64,000 nt of DNA from JAIQFV01 sp041494885 (GTDB lineage Bacteria; Acidobacteriota; Terriglobia; JAIQFV01): positions 1 to 64,000 of the forward strand of contig JBGQBO010000015.1 of the NCBI GenBank assembly GCA_041494885.1, given 5' to 3'. Of the stretch, positions 1 to 8,797 are shown piece after piece; the first letter of the stretch is position 1, and each line of letters starts with the position of its first letter. A program made the translations under genes and the position numbers. Under the pieces are notes generated by a model. It searched no databases, was not told the DNA's origin, and saw nothing but the letters and a program-made list of their open reading frames with translations.

Positions 1-122
1 CCCCGAAGAAAGGTCATCGCATGTTGTCACCATAACCCTCTCCACCAGCGTCTATCGCGATCCCAAAACGCCGGCATGGTCCCGAAACTGAGGTTCGCCT
101 CCGGTGATTTTTTCACGGCTTC

Positions 123-168
123 TAAACCGGCGGGCTGTACGCAATCAAGCCCCCCGAGGGGGGCTGGG
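123..168. repeat. Dispersed 46-bp hairpin repeat, copy 1
   Basis: This segment is repeated at 5426-5471 with one mismatch. It contains a perfect hairpin, AGCCCCCC (148-155), loop GA, GGGGGGCT (158-165). The loop base is where the two copies differ, so the stem is preserved. It has no T tract, so it is not a classic intrinsic terminator. It may be a REP-like or transcribed structural element; the function is unknown. Confidence 0.75.
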
Positions 169-246
169 ATGTGCGCAGGGGTTTCGATCTGGCTCGAAGG
201 CCCCGCTCAGTAGGGATTAGGCGCTTATTATTAATATTCCCGACGA

Positions 247-379
247 GGTGGCGCACACATGCGCTCTTGGCTCGCCGCGGCGCGCAGCCTTCTGTGAGGG
301 ACGCCTTGTTATGGGCCAGTAAGCAAATCGACTCTTCGCCACACACCCCGATAGATCGGGGTAGGCGCCCCCTGTCCAA
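247..379. repeat. Dispersed ~133-bp repeat, copy 1
   Basis: This segment aligns with 4504-4638. Shared blocks are GGTGGCGCACACATGCGCT, GCCGCGGCG, GCAAATCGACT, CACACACCC and GATAGATCGGGGTA. It ends with a small hairpin, CCCCGA (346-351), loop TAGA, TCGGGG (356-361). In copy 2 one C changes to T, which still pairs as a G-T wobble. Copy 1 lies about 325 bp before the FG-GAP gene and copy 2 about 60 bp before the next gene. It could be a mobile remnant or a structured leader; the sequence does not decide. Confidence 0.65.
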
Positions 380-704
380 TCCTTCCCTCGGCGTAAGCTC
401 TCGCCTCCTCCTCTGAATTCTCCTTGTATTCACCCCCTGCCGGTTCTACACTTCTTGTTGGCCGGCGACCCCCATGTCGGGCCCTCTTCTCAATGCGGTG
501 ATTGGCTGGCCGTTGTGGCTCATCAGTGTTTTCCTTGTTGCCACTCCAGGACGGATTGGCGCTTAACTTTCGGAGGCTTGATGAGTATGACTGGGCTGAT
601 TCAGTCTCTCCTTTTCCTCTGTGGTTCCTATCTTGCAGCAGATAACAGTGTCTCCGTGTGATCCTATTTGTTACCCAAGAAGTACTTCATCGGAGGGATG
701 GCCT

Positions 705-3700
705 ATGTTTATCAATTTTAGGCGGGATCGCTGCATTCTTTTCTTCCTACATCTCCTCTTCCTGATCCTTGTGGCCGCGGTCTGGAATACAAAGGACATC
801 GGGATTCTGATTGCTGCCGAGAGTTGTTCCCAGACGGGTTTCTTGTTCGCGCCGACCTTTGGTGCTGGAACATCACCCTACTCTGTGGCCGTGGCAGACT
901 TCAACCGGGATGGCAAGGCCGATCTCGCGGTCGCAAACAAGCTCTCCAACGACGTGTCTGTTCTCATTGGAGTCGGCGACGGGACCTTTCAAACACCGGT
1001 GAATTTTGCAGTGGGGACAGGACCTCGCTTCATTGTCGTTGACGATTTCAATGGGGATGGCATCGCTGACCTGGCGGTCGCCAACGCGGGTATTGCATCC
1101 GGAGGGGGCGGATCGGGTTCCGTCACTGGCAGTGTGTCGATTCTTCTTGGAAACGGCAAAGGCGGATTTCAATCCGCAGTCAGTTACAGCGCCGGATCTC
1201 ATCCCTGGTCAATCACTGTCGCCGATTTCAATGGAGATGGAAAACTTGACCTCGCGGTAGTGGACAACGGCACTTTCATGTCCGATCCCGGCGGGCTGCT
1301 GGTCTTGCTGGGACAGAGTGATGGGACATTTCAAACCCCCGGTAGTTTTCCTGTGGGGACGAATCCCACCGCCCTCGTGGCCGCAGACTTCAATGGGGAT
1401 GGCAAGCCTGACATTGCCATCGCCAGCGGTGACGCGAGTGGATTGATAGTTTTCTTTGGAAAAGGAGATGGCACTTTTCTGCCCTCCGTGAGTTACAAGG
1501 TTGGTATCGGTTTCACTGACCTTGCCCCCGGCGATTTCAATGCGGACGGCAAATTGGATTTGGCCCTGGTGGACCCATCCGGAGCAATTGCGATACTGAT
1601 TGGAAATGGGGATGGCAGCTTTCAAATTCGGGGCAAGTTTGAGACAGGCGGTTCACAGTCTCATTTTGTGGCTGTCAGAGATATGAATGGGGACCGGAAA
1701 GCAGACTTGGCCGTGGTAAACGCGAACACGGTTTCGGTGTTGTTGGGAAATGGTGATGGAACGTTCCATCTTCTTGGTAATTTTGTGGCCGGATACTTTC
1801 CCACTGCTCTTGCGATCGACGACGTTGATGGCGACGGTCTGCAGGATGTTGTCGTCACCAATTCAGGTTCTGATGACATTTCGATTCTTCTTGGGAAGGG
1901 TGATGGGACCTTCCGTGCGGCGCGGAACTATGCCGACATCTTCTCCACATCCTTCGTGACAAAAGCAGATTTCAATGGGGATGGCAAAGTCGATTTGGTC
2001 ATGACCAATAACTTCGGCGGTGTTTCCGTTCTCTCGGGGAATGGTGATGGAACCTTCCAGGCCCCGGTCAGTTACGTGACGGGCCCCGGTCCTCAGACGA
2101 TTACCATTGCGGACTTCAATGGGGATGGCAAACTGGACATGGCGGTCGCCAACAACGGTGGCGGCCTTACTCATTTTCCAACTCCAGGCAATCTTTCCGT
2201 CCTTCTGGGAAACGGCGACGGCACGTTTCAATCCGCCGTGATTTACACGGCGGGAAATGGCCCGTTCTCCATTGCGGCGGCAGACGTCAACGGCGATGGT
2301 TTTATTGATCTGGTGGCGGCGAATGTCAGGTCAAAGGATGTATCTGTTCTCCTTGGGAACGGCGACGGCACCTTCCAGTCTGCCATCAACTTTCCATTGG
2401 ATTCGCAGCCGTTATCCATGGCCGTGGGAGACTTCAATGGAGACGGCAGGGCAGATCTCGCCTTGCTGACTGTTGGTTCCAACACTGTCAGTGTGCTCTT
2501 GGGGAGAGGGGACGGGACCTTCCAATCCCCAGTAAGGTATGACACGGATTCATCCCGAAGCTTTCTCCTGGCCGCAGATTTCAATGGTGACGGCAAGCTC
2601 GACCTGGCCGTGGCCGGAGGAACCTCAAACACGGTGTCGATCTTGCTGGGCAAGGGCGATGGGACTTTTCAAGCTCCGCTAAATTCTTCCGTAGGCTCGA
2701 TTCCCTTGACTCTGGCAACCGGCGATCTCAACTCAGACGGCAAGCTCGACTTGATCGCAATCGGCTCAGCGGAGGTCTTCTCGGTTTTGTTGGGTAAGGG
2801 CGACGGGAGTTTTCAACCGCCGGTAAATGTTCGTGCATTCTATGGCTCCCAGTTTGTCGCCGTTGCCGATTTCGACAGTGATGGGGAAGCGGATTTGGCA
2901 ATGGGACCGGCGATCTTTCTCAAACGCTGTTCCTCAATCGCCAATGCTTCCCTAACTCTTTGGGTGCCAAATGCCGGAGTCGCGAGCGGGTCAACTCGGG
3001 GAAGCGGTGACCAAGTCCACGCTGGCTATGCCGTGGTAAATGCGGACATTTGGTCTGCATTCAGCGGGATCGCGGTGTTCAGTTTGACTCAAAATGGAGT
3101 TGTGGTGAGCGAAGTGGGTGTCCCCGCTTTGCCCACGACGACGGCTGCACGAATCTTCATTGACTACCGCACGACTACGGTGCAGCAACCTGGGCCGGGA
3201 AATGAAGGAGGGTTAAGCATCGATACTGGTTTTGCCATGGTGAATCGGGGAGATCGCGCAGCGAGTATTTATTACGCTCTGCGAAACATCAAGGGGGAAA
3301 TCTTAGCCTCCGGAATGGGTTCGTTGCCTGTAAATGCACATCGCGCACTGTTCATAGAGCAATTGGGAGACTTGGCCCCTGGTTTTGTCCTGCCCTTAGA
3401 TTTCGGGGCTGCCACGCAAAATGGATCACTGGACATTATGAGTGATCAGCCACTCGCTGTGCTGGGTTTGCGACTGACCTCCAACCAGCGCGGTGAGACC
3501 TTGATCACCAGCACACCCGTTGCTGATGTATCGCGCACACCATTGACCGATATGCTTTTCTTCCCCCATTTTGTGGATGGGGGAGGGTACAGGACGAAGC
3601 TGGTCCTGTTGAACACCTCAAGCACCGTGGAAAAGGGCACGCTTCAAATTCTCGACGACCGAGGGTTACCGCTGATGGCCACTCCCGTTGGGGGCACTCT

Positions 3701-4412
3701 GAACTCTTCTTTTCCTTATAGCATCCAGCCCAACGGTGTTTTTGTCTTCCAAGCAGACGGGTCTCCCCAGAGGGTCAATGCGGGATGGGTAAAACTGGCG
3801 CCGGACCCTGGCAATTTTGCTCCAGTAGGGGCGGGCGTCTTTAGTTTCACCCAGAACGGCGTTATGGTGACCGAATCAGGGATTCCTTCGGCTCCCACAG
3901 AGGACCATGCCCGTATTTATGTGGATAAATCGGGGGGCCATAACACGGGATTGGCAATCGCAAATCCAGGCGACTCGGAAATGACGATCAACTTATGGGC
4001 CTTCCAGACCGATGGCAATACGCCGGTTGGCAACAGCCCGACCTCCATCGTTGTTGAAGCGAATGGGCATGTCGCAAGGTTTGTGGAAGAGATCATCTCA
4101 GGACTCCCGGATGATTTTACGGGAATCCTGTACTTCTATTCCTGGCCCTCAGCACCCTTTGCCGCTTTGACCCTGCGATCGCTTACGAATTCGCGAAACG
4201 ATTTTCTCCTCACCACCTTTCCGGTGGTCAGTACGAGCCCGCCGCTTGGCGTCCCACTGGTGTTTCCGCAGATCGCGGATGGCGGAGGATACCGGACACA
4301 GTTCATTCTGTTCAATGGAGGTTCAAACGCCTCCATCAATTTCTATGGCGACAACGGGTCACCAATGACCGTTGCGAAATCGGCGGACAGGATAGTCAGC
4401 AAGGAAAAATGA
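705..4412 (+). CDS. Secreted FG-GAP/VCBS repeat protein
   Basis: The 1235-residue product is probably exported and acts at the cell surface or outside. The chosen ATG at 705 has GGAGGG eight bases upstream and is followed by a basic N-terminus and a long hydrophobic helix (residues about 10-25), as expected for a signal sequence or anchor. Residues about 55-720 hold thirteen full FG-GAP repeats plus a partial one. Each repeat has a DFNGDGKxDL calcium-binding loop followed by VLLGNGDGTFQ, and such repeats normally fold as a beta-propeller. The last ~500 residues contain two copies of a ~220-residue module, each with (V)FS(L/F)TQNGV, a RI(F/Y)(I/V)D strand and ending in (D)GGGYRT. This tail architecture is common in Acidobacteriota secreted proteins. 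No sorting signal was seen at the C-terminus. Ligand unknown; adhesion or polysaccharide binding is plausible. Confidence 0.85.
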   Translation: MFINFRRDRCILFFLHLLFLILVAAVWNTKDIGILIAAESCSQTGFLFAPTFGAGTSPYSVAVADFNRDGKADLAVANKLSNDVSVLIGVGDGTFQTPVNFAVGTGPRFIVVDDFNGDGIADLAVANAGIASGGGGSGSVTGSVSILLGNGKGGFQSAVSYSAGSHPWSITVADFNGDGKLDLAVVDNGTFMSDPGGLLVLLGQSDGTFQTPGSFPVGTNPTALVAADFNGDGKPDIAIASGDASGLIVFFGKGDGTFLPSVSYKVGIGFTDLAPGDFNADGKLDLALVDPSGAIAILIGNGDGSFQIRGKFETGGSQSHFVAVRDMNGDRKADLAVVNANTVSVLLGNGDGTFHLLGNFVAGYFPTALAIDDVDGDGLQDVVVTNSGSDDISILLGKGDGTFRAARNYADIFSTSFVTKADFNGDGKVDLVMTNNFGGVSVLSGNGDGTFQAPVSYVTGPGPQTITIADFNGDGKLDMAVANNGGGLTHFPTPGNLSVLLGNGDGTFQSAVIYTAGNGPFSIAAADVNGDGFIDLVAANVRSKDVSVLLGNGDGTFQSAINFPLDSQPLSMAVGDFNGDGRADLALLTVGSNTVSVLLGRGDGTFQSPVRYDTDSSRSFLLAADFNGDGKLDLAVAGGTSNTVSILLGKGDGTFQAPLNSSVGSIPLTLATGDLNSDGKLDLIAIGSAEVFSVLLGKGDGSFQPPVNVRAFYGSQFVAVADFDSDGEADLAMGPAIFLKRCSSIANASLTLWVPNAGVASGSTRGSGDQVHAGYAVVNADIWSAFSGIAVFSLTQNGVVVSEVGVPALPTTTAARIFIDYRTTTVQQPGPGNEGGLSIDTGFAMVNRGDRAASIYYALRNIKGEILASGMGSLPVNAHRALFIEQLGDLAPGFVLPLDFGAATQNGSLDIMSDQPLAVLGLRLTSNQRGETLITSTPVADVSRTPLTDMLFFPHFVDGGGYRTKLVLLNTSSTVEKGTLQILDDRGLPLMATPVGGTLNSSFPYSIQPNGVFVFQADGSPQRVNAGWVKLAPDPGNFAPVGAGVFSFTQNGVMVTESGIPSAPTEDHARIYVDKSGGHNTGLAIANPGDSEMTINLWAFQTDGNTPVGNSPTSIVVEANGHVARFVEEIISGLPDDFTGILYFYSWPSAPFAALTLRSLTNSRNDFLLTTFPVVSTSPPLGVPLVFPQIADGGGYRTQFILFNGGSNASINFYGDNGSPMTVAKSADRIVSKEK

Positions 4413-4503
4413 TGGATAACAAGAGGGGGCAGGCTGCGCCATTCGACAATTGAGAAATCTGTGGCACAGAGAGCGATCTCACCCAATCATCCTTATTCGG
4501 CAG

Positions 4504-4638
4504 GGTGGCGCACACATGCGCTGTTGGCCAGCCGCGGCGGGTGGACTTTTGCGAGAGACGACTCGTCATGAGGTTAGAGAGCAAATCGACTTTTCACCAC
4601 ACACCCTGATAGATCGGGGTATATGTCACCCCGTCCAA
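4504..4638. repeat. Dispersed ~133-bp repeat, copy 2
   Basis: This is the second copy of the element at 247-379, diverged in the middle but well conserved at both ends. It contains the hairpin CCCTGA, loop TAGA, TCGGGG near its 3' end. It lies directly ahead of the ribosome binding site of the gene at 4696. Confidence 0.65.
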
Positions 4639-4695
4639 AGGAAACAACAAAATGCACTCACCACAAAAAACAATCCGCCGAAGAAGGATCTTTCT

Positions 4696-5337
4696 ATGAT
4701 TAGACAATTTATTTGGGTTTCAATACTATTGCTCCTATGTTGTGCTTCCGGCTTTGCGCAGGAGGGTATCCGGGCCACTACCGAAGATGGCAGAACGGTC
4801 ATCCTGAAGCCCGATGGGACGTGGCAATATATCGAGTATGTAAAAGTCGCAAAAGCCGATGAATCGCACATTTTTACAAAGCCGAAAGCCTCCGCGGATG
4901 TTTTCAAAACAAAAGGCGAAAGGTTCGAGGTGTGGTACAGTTCAAAAAAATGGAAACAGAAGCCCTCAGAGGATCCCTCTAAGACGACCTTTGAACATTC
5001 CGATGGAGATGTCTACGCGCTGGTAGTTGCCGAAAGAATCGCGACGAATGTGAAAGCGCTGAGACAAATTGCCTTGGACAATGCCAAGCTGGTGGCACCC
5101 GACATAAAGATAGTTTTCGAGGAAAACCGGTTTGTAAACGGAAAAGACATTCTGTGTTTGAAACTGGATGGGACAATTCAGGGAATGTCGATCAGGTATT
5201 ATGGCTACTACTACGCCGGCAAAGCGGGAATGATCCAGGTGGTGACATTCACGGCTCAGAACTTGTTTCCCGAGTATGAATCCCAGCTGACAGATCTCCT
5301 GAACGGGTTAGTTATTAACGAACCCAAGGAGGAATAG
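4696..5337 (+). CDS. Exported hypothetical protein with DUF3157-like N-terminus
   Basis: The product has 213 residues. The ATG at 4696 follows GAAGGA at a good distance and begins a clean signal peptide ending near GFAQ (residue 22). Just after it is the motif ATTEDGRTVILKPDGTWQY, found at the mature N-terminus of many small exported proteins of the DUF3157 type. The rest (about 60-213) looks like a compact globular periplasmic domain with alternating strands and no cysteines after the signal. The reading frame is open upstream to 4450, but that part overlaps the repeat at 4504-4638 and lacks a ribosome binding site. Function is unknown. Confidence 0.75.
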   Translation: MIRQFIWVSILLLLCCASGFAQEGIRATTEDGRTVILKPDGTWQYIEYVKVAKADESHIFTKPKASADVFKTKGERFEVWYSSKKWKQKPSEDPSKTTFEHSDGDVYALVVAERIATNVKALRQIALDNAKLVAPDIKIVFEENRFVNGKDILCLKLDGTIQGMSIRYYGYYYAGKAGMIQVVTFTAQNLFPEYESQLTDLLNGLVINEPKEE

Positions 5338-5723
5338 TGCCCGGCCGTTAACAGCCGACCCGGGCAGGAGGTCAACCCCAATGAATCGGGATGAAAAACC
5401 TATGGGGGGTGGGCTCTCCCGCCGGTAAACCGGCGGGCTGTACGCAATCAAGCCCCCCAAGGGGGGCTGGGTTCCACCGAAAGGGCCAGGTCTCAAAATT
5501 CAACAGGTTGATCCGTTGATTGTTGAGATCAGGCACCCACACCTACATTAACTTGACGTGGCGGGGAAAAAATTAGTGGCGACCACGGAGCGAAAGCCTC
5601 CAAAAATTATGTCGGGTCGCTGAAATGAAGAAAGCAAGGCTACGACCCAAACATTTTGTTCTTTATCATTGCGAAAATCTCGGACAAAAGGTGTCAGCCC
5701 CCGGGCTTAACCGGCAAGGGCCT
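5338..5723. other. Intergenic region with a double hairpin
   Basis: No gene is visible between the end of the DUF3157-like gene and the end of the convergent truncated gene at 5724. The main structure is a pair of adjacent hairpins at 5418-5437 and 5451-5468 (see the repeat at 5426). They may end transcription from the left-hand gene, although no T tract follows. Confidence 0.6.
5426..5471. repeat. Dispersed 46-bp hairpin repeat, copy 2
   Basis: This is nearly identical to 123-168. Here the element is preceded by bases that complete a second hairpin: CCCGCCGGT (5418-5426), loop AA, ACCGGCGGG (5429-5437). It is followed by AGCCCCCC (5451-5458), loop AA, GGGGGGCT (5461-5468). Both stems are perfect. 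Confidence 0.75.
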
Positions 5724-6434
5724 TCATAAATTCCATTTTTCTTTGACCAACCGCCATTGAGTGCCCTCGAGACGCATTTTAATGGTGCCCTTGGTCTTGG
5801 TTCCTTCCAATACCCCTTCAACGTCCAGCGTGGCCGACTTTCCATCAACAACGCCACCAAGAACCTTTACATTAGCCGGCGTCATCGTCTTCACCATTTC
5901 CATCATTTTTTTGGCATCCGGCTCGTTCAGTTGCTTTGCATCCTCAGGAGAGACCAGCTTCTTGAGGGCTTCCAGGTCGCCGGTCATGATGCCCTTGTAA
6001 TAGGCCATGTAAGTCTTTCCGGGATCGCCTCCCCCCGATGGCAATGAGGTTCCGGTCGGGGCGGGCTTAATCAAAGAAACCTTGAACGAGGCTTCATATT
6101 GCCAATGGTGCTCGAAGGTCTCGTAAGACTTTTTCACATCCACCTTACCTTCGATGCTATCGGCCGTGAAAGTCACCGCGTCAAATTCATGCATTCCGGA
6201 GACGCTAGCGTTGCTGCCGAATTTGCCAAACAACTCATGAACCAGTGTTCCTGAAGTCACTTGCTTCTCCGCATTGATCGTCAACTCAATGGCGTGGACC
6301 TTGCCCGCCTTGGCCAGGTTGATGATCCCGAACTCATCCTCGAGATCGTCGGGAGACAGGGCCTGGTCCGACAATACGATGACCACCTGTTCTTTGGTCT
6401 TATCGAAGAAATCAGGTTCTTTATGGGCATAAAC
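5724..6434 (-). pseudogene. 5'-truncated gene for a secreted hypothetical protein
   Basis: Transcribed leftward, the frame encodes a coherent protein from FVYAHKEPDFFDKTKEQVV onward. A segment with LSDQALSPDDLEDEF and AGKVHAIELTI is followed by a C-terminal domain (roughly the last 110 residues) that resembles NTF2-like/DUF4878 small domains, ending KEKWNL. The N-terminal part, where a signal peptide and the start of the first beta domain would be expected, is missing. Upstream the frame runs straight into a perfect 35-bp tandem duplication (6435-6504) and then into sequence that makes no sense as protein. Since 35 is not a multiple of three, the duplication also shifts the frame. I call it a broken gene; a functional gene with an unrecognised short start cannot be fully excluded. 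Confidence 0.6.
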
Positions 6435-6504
6435 GAATTTCAAGAAAGAGAGTGTCAAGTCTCTGCAAAGAATTTCAAGAAAGAGAGTGTCAAGTCTCTG
6501 CAAA
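6435..6504. repeat. Perfect 35-bp tandem duplication beside an inverted repeat
   Basis: Positions 6435-6469 and 6470-6504 are identical. Each unit contains GAGTGTCAAGTCTCTGCAA. An imperfect inverted copy of that 19-mer (16 of 19 bases) lies at 6566-6584. The arrangement resembles a remnant of a REP/REPIN or small IS200-like element, but no transposase is present. It sits exactly where the gene at 5724 loses its N-terminus. Confidence 0.7.
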
Positions 6505-6663
6505 TGGCAATTGATGAGAAGAAATGGGATTGATCTCTTCCCATTGGCAATACGGCCATTTACGATTGCAGAGAACGGACACTCCCTATTTTTTTCTGAC
6601 AGGCTCCACCGCAAACGTGGGCGCGCTGTGCTCCCGGTCCGCTCTGTGCGACAATAACACGTT

Positions 6664-7143
6664 ATGCCCAAAGGGAACCTGGAGCGGATGATCAAGCTGG
6701 CCGAGCAGTTTTTTGATACGAAACACGATCCTGCCCAAATCTCGGTGACCCCGCCCGTCATTGACAGACTCAAGAAGATCCACCCCAGTACGCTCACCGA
6801 GCGGAAGGATCGAAATGGACCCGTCGCGTGGGTCCTGGTGATTCCTACAACTCGCCAATTGATGGAGAGATTTGTCTCGAAGGGAATTACGGAACAGGAA
6901 CTCCTGGAGGAAACTCCGCTTCGAGGCCGGTATGATGCACTTTACTTGTGTTCCGCGCTGGTGCTCCCGGAGTACCGGGGAAGGGGAGTGGCCAGGCGAT
7001 TGGTCTCGAAGGCCATCAAATCCATCCAAAAACAACATCCCATTCATTATCTGTTTTACTGGGCGTTCAGTCGTGAGGGCGAGCGCCTGGCAACCCGGAT
7101 TGCCGAAGATTTTGCATTGCCCCTCCGCCAAAGGCCCGGCTGA
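6664..7143 (+). CDS. GNAT family N-acetyltransferase
   Basis: The 159-residue product matches the small, single-domain GNAT fold, which transfers an acetyl group from acetyl-CoA to an amine. The diagnostic acetyl-CoA pyrophosphate-binding motif is at about residues 98-108, LVLPEYRGRGVARRLV, fitting the (R/Q)xxGxG/A pattern at the start of a helix. A preceding strand (YLCSALVLP) and a later strand (HYLFYWAFS) also fit. The N-terminal 60 residues, rich in charged positions, probably form the substrate side. No strong ribosome binding site precedes the ATG. It stands alone, diverging from the truncated gene on the left, so the substrate cannot be guessed. Confidence 0.75.
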   Translation: MPKGNLERMIKLAEQFFDTKHDPAQISVTPPVIDRLKKIHPSTLTERKDRNGPVAWVLVIPTTRQLMERFVSKGITEQELLEETPLRGRYDALYLCSALVLPEYRGRGVARRLVSKAIKSIQKQHPIHYLFYWAFSREGERLATRIAEDFALPLRQRPG

Positions 7144-7451
7144 CAGGACGGGGAAGATCTGAATCGGGTTCAGGGGCCTCCGGTGATCGAGGAGATGAGG
7201 GGACCACATTTTTGCATTTTGCATTTGCTGGTGTGCGCGTTTGAAAAGGTCGACCAATGGAGGACGATTGCAGAGACCGGCCCGCGCCTATTGCGGCCAT
7301 GATATTCATCTTGAGCGCGATGCAGGGAGATATGAAGATGGAACATACGATTACTTTGAGGACAATTGCTACTGGTGCTGGACCGCTGTAAGATGTAAGG
7401 ACTGGAAATGGCTCGAACGAGTACATGATCGTTCGAAAAGGGGGAGGTCAC
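7144..7451. other. Intergenic gap
   Basis: No gene was found. There is a short run of TTTTGCATTTTGCATTTG around 7207-7228, a simple microrepeat. The ribosome binding site of the next gene (GGGGGAGG) lies at its right edge. Confidence 0.5.
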
Positions 7452-8480
7452 ATGAAAATCCCGCGCTTATTAGCTGTCGGACTGTTCAGCTTTCTTGTGG
7501 TTACGGTTTGCAGCGCTCAGGGGAACGACATTCACCTATCTGATCCTACAAGAACAATGTACGTTCCCAATCATATTGTCGAAGGGAACAACACTTGGAA
7601 TCATTGGTACTGGGATGGCAGCCATCTGATCGCATTCCGACGATTTGCTGGGGGTAAGATCCCGGAAGTTCAAGTGTACGACCAGAACGGTTTCCTGCAG
7701 AGAGAAGCCAATATCTGGTTTGACAATGCTAAGACTGTGACGATTACAAGCGTTGCGGTGGGCAGAGAAGGACGATTGTTCGTCGCCGGAGGAACCGTAA
7801 GCGAGAGTGGGCAAATCGCGCAATTCATTGGTGAGGTGAATGGTCGTGGCGTCCTCGCCCGAGTTGTGCGCACGACCCCGTACATTCCATGGCATCTATG
7901 CTCGACGGGGGACGACGACACCGTGTGGGCCTATGGCTTTGAGAGACAGGCCGGAACGGAGGCGCCTTACGATCACGCCGTATTGCGGCACTACAGCATG
8001 AGCCGCGGGTTACTTGAAGGAGTCCTCAACCGGAGTGCATTACCCAGCGCGCACTTTCCCATCGATGGCTGGTATCCCGGCCAGACCAACATGCGGTGCA
8101 CATCCACTCGTATCGGAATCTACAACGGCCCCACGGATCAACTGATTACCTACGACCTGGCAAAAAGAGGATTGAACATCGTCAATGTGGAGCCACTAGC
8201 GAAGGAAATGGTTTGGACCGGATTCGCGATGACGGATGATGGAAATGTTTTTGCAAGCTTTGACCGTCAGGGTCGTGCCCAGCCACGGCAGTCCGGGCTA
8301 TATCGATTGCAGGTTGGTCCGGACCATGCCGCCCAATGGGTCGCCGTTGCGGGAACTGTGGGGGCGATTGGAGCGGCAAACAGCCGCTTTTCGAGGCTCG
8401 CTGGCAGCGATGGAAACCTGTTGGTTTACAGCGACGACCGACGCACGAGCCGGCTGCTTTTCGCAGACATCACTCAGTGA
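7452..8480 (+). CDS. Exported hypothetical protein, possible beta-propeller
   Basis: The 342-residue product begins at the ATG at 7452, preceded by GGGGGAGG, and opens with a signal peptide (residues 1-23, ending VCSAQ). The mature part is rich in short repeated patterns of strands with W and G at turns (HWYWDGSHLIAFRRF, GREGRLFVAGGTV, MTDDGNVFASFDRQG, AGSDGNLLVYSDDR). This spacing is what one expects of a beta-propeller of the NHL/six-bladed type. No catalytic motif was recognised, and it stands alone. Periplasmic or extracellular location is likely; function is unknown. Confidence 0.7.
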   Translation: MKIPRLLAVGLFSFLVVTVCSAQGNDIHLSDPTRTMYVPNHIVEGNNTWNHWYWDGSHLIAFRRFAGGKIPEVQVYDQNGFLQREANIWFDNAKTVTITSVAVGREGRLFVAGGTVSESGQIAQFIGEVNGRGVLARVVRTTPYIPWHLCSTGDDDTVWAYGFERQAGTEAPYDHAVLRHYSMSRGLLEGVLNRSALPSAHFPIDGWYPGQTNMRCTSTRIGIYNGPTDQLITYDLAKRGLNIVNVEPLAKEMVWTGFAMTDDGNVFASFDRQGRAQPRQSGLYRLQVGPDHAAQWVAVAGTVGAIGAANSRFSRLAGSDGNLLVYSDDRRTSRLLFADITQ

Positions 8481-8620
8481 GTTGAATCGAGAGAGAACGT
8501 CAGGTCTCGAAATCCCGGCACAGCCACGAATGGCACTGAGTTGAGGGCCAGGCAATCTGAATTAAGCCAACCCCGCCGCGGCGGGATTCATGGATCAACC
8601 CATGGAAACGCCCCATAATC

Positions 8621-8661
8621 GGGTGCCGCAGGCATGTGTTCTTTGCATGCCTGCGGCACCC
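8621..8661. terminator. Strong stem-loop, possible terminator
   Basis: GGGTGCCGCAGGCATG (8621-8636) pairs perfectly with CATGCCTGCGGCACCC (8646-8661) around a 9-base loop, TGTTCTTTG. No T tract follows on either strand. The loop and inner stem recur at 10125-10149, so this may be a repeated element rather than a dedicated terminator. It lies between two convergent reading directions: the exported protein at 7452 and the amidohydrolase relic. Confidence 0.5.
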
Positions 8662-8695
8662 GCAATTCGAAGGCACAGTTCCCTCTAATGACAGT

Positions 8696-8797
8696 TTATT
8701 TCAAATTCGATGGAGTCGCCCAGTGGAAATCATCGCGGACGACCTCGCCGCCCTTCATGACGAATTTCACCTTTTCCAAATCACTCAGACTTGAGAG
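8696..8797 (-). pseudogene. Relic of an amidohydrolase C-terminus
   Basis: About 100 bp here are nearly identical to 10210-10311, the 3' end of the amidohydrolase gene at 10210-11580. Read on the minus strand they encode LSDLEKVKFVMKGGEVVRDD and then the same last residues and stop codon. The similarity continues beyond the stop into the hairpin with GTTCTTTGCATGCC. To the right the match stops abruptly at about 8797. It is the leftover of a second amidohydrolase copy or of a segmental duplication around the gene at 9017. Confidence 0.85.

Larger units (their letters stand above)
1..704. other. Non-coding region upstream of the FG-GAP gene
   Basis: No gene could be supported here. The short open frames have no ribosome binding site and no recognisable protein family. 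The stretch does hold two repeated elements (123-168 and 247-379, listed separately), each with a second copy near 4.5-5.5 kb. The last 14 bases before position 705 contain the ribosome binding site of the FG-GAP gene. Confidence 0.6.

Noticed and set aside
122..433. 103-residue minus-strand open frame at the left edge
   Set aside because: It lies inside the two repeated non-coding elements; a similar frame appears wherever the repeat appears, and there is no ribosome binding site.
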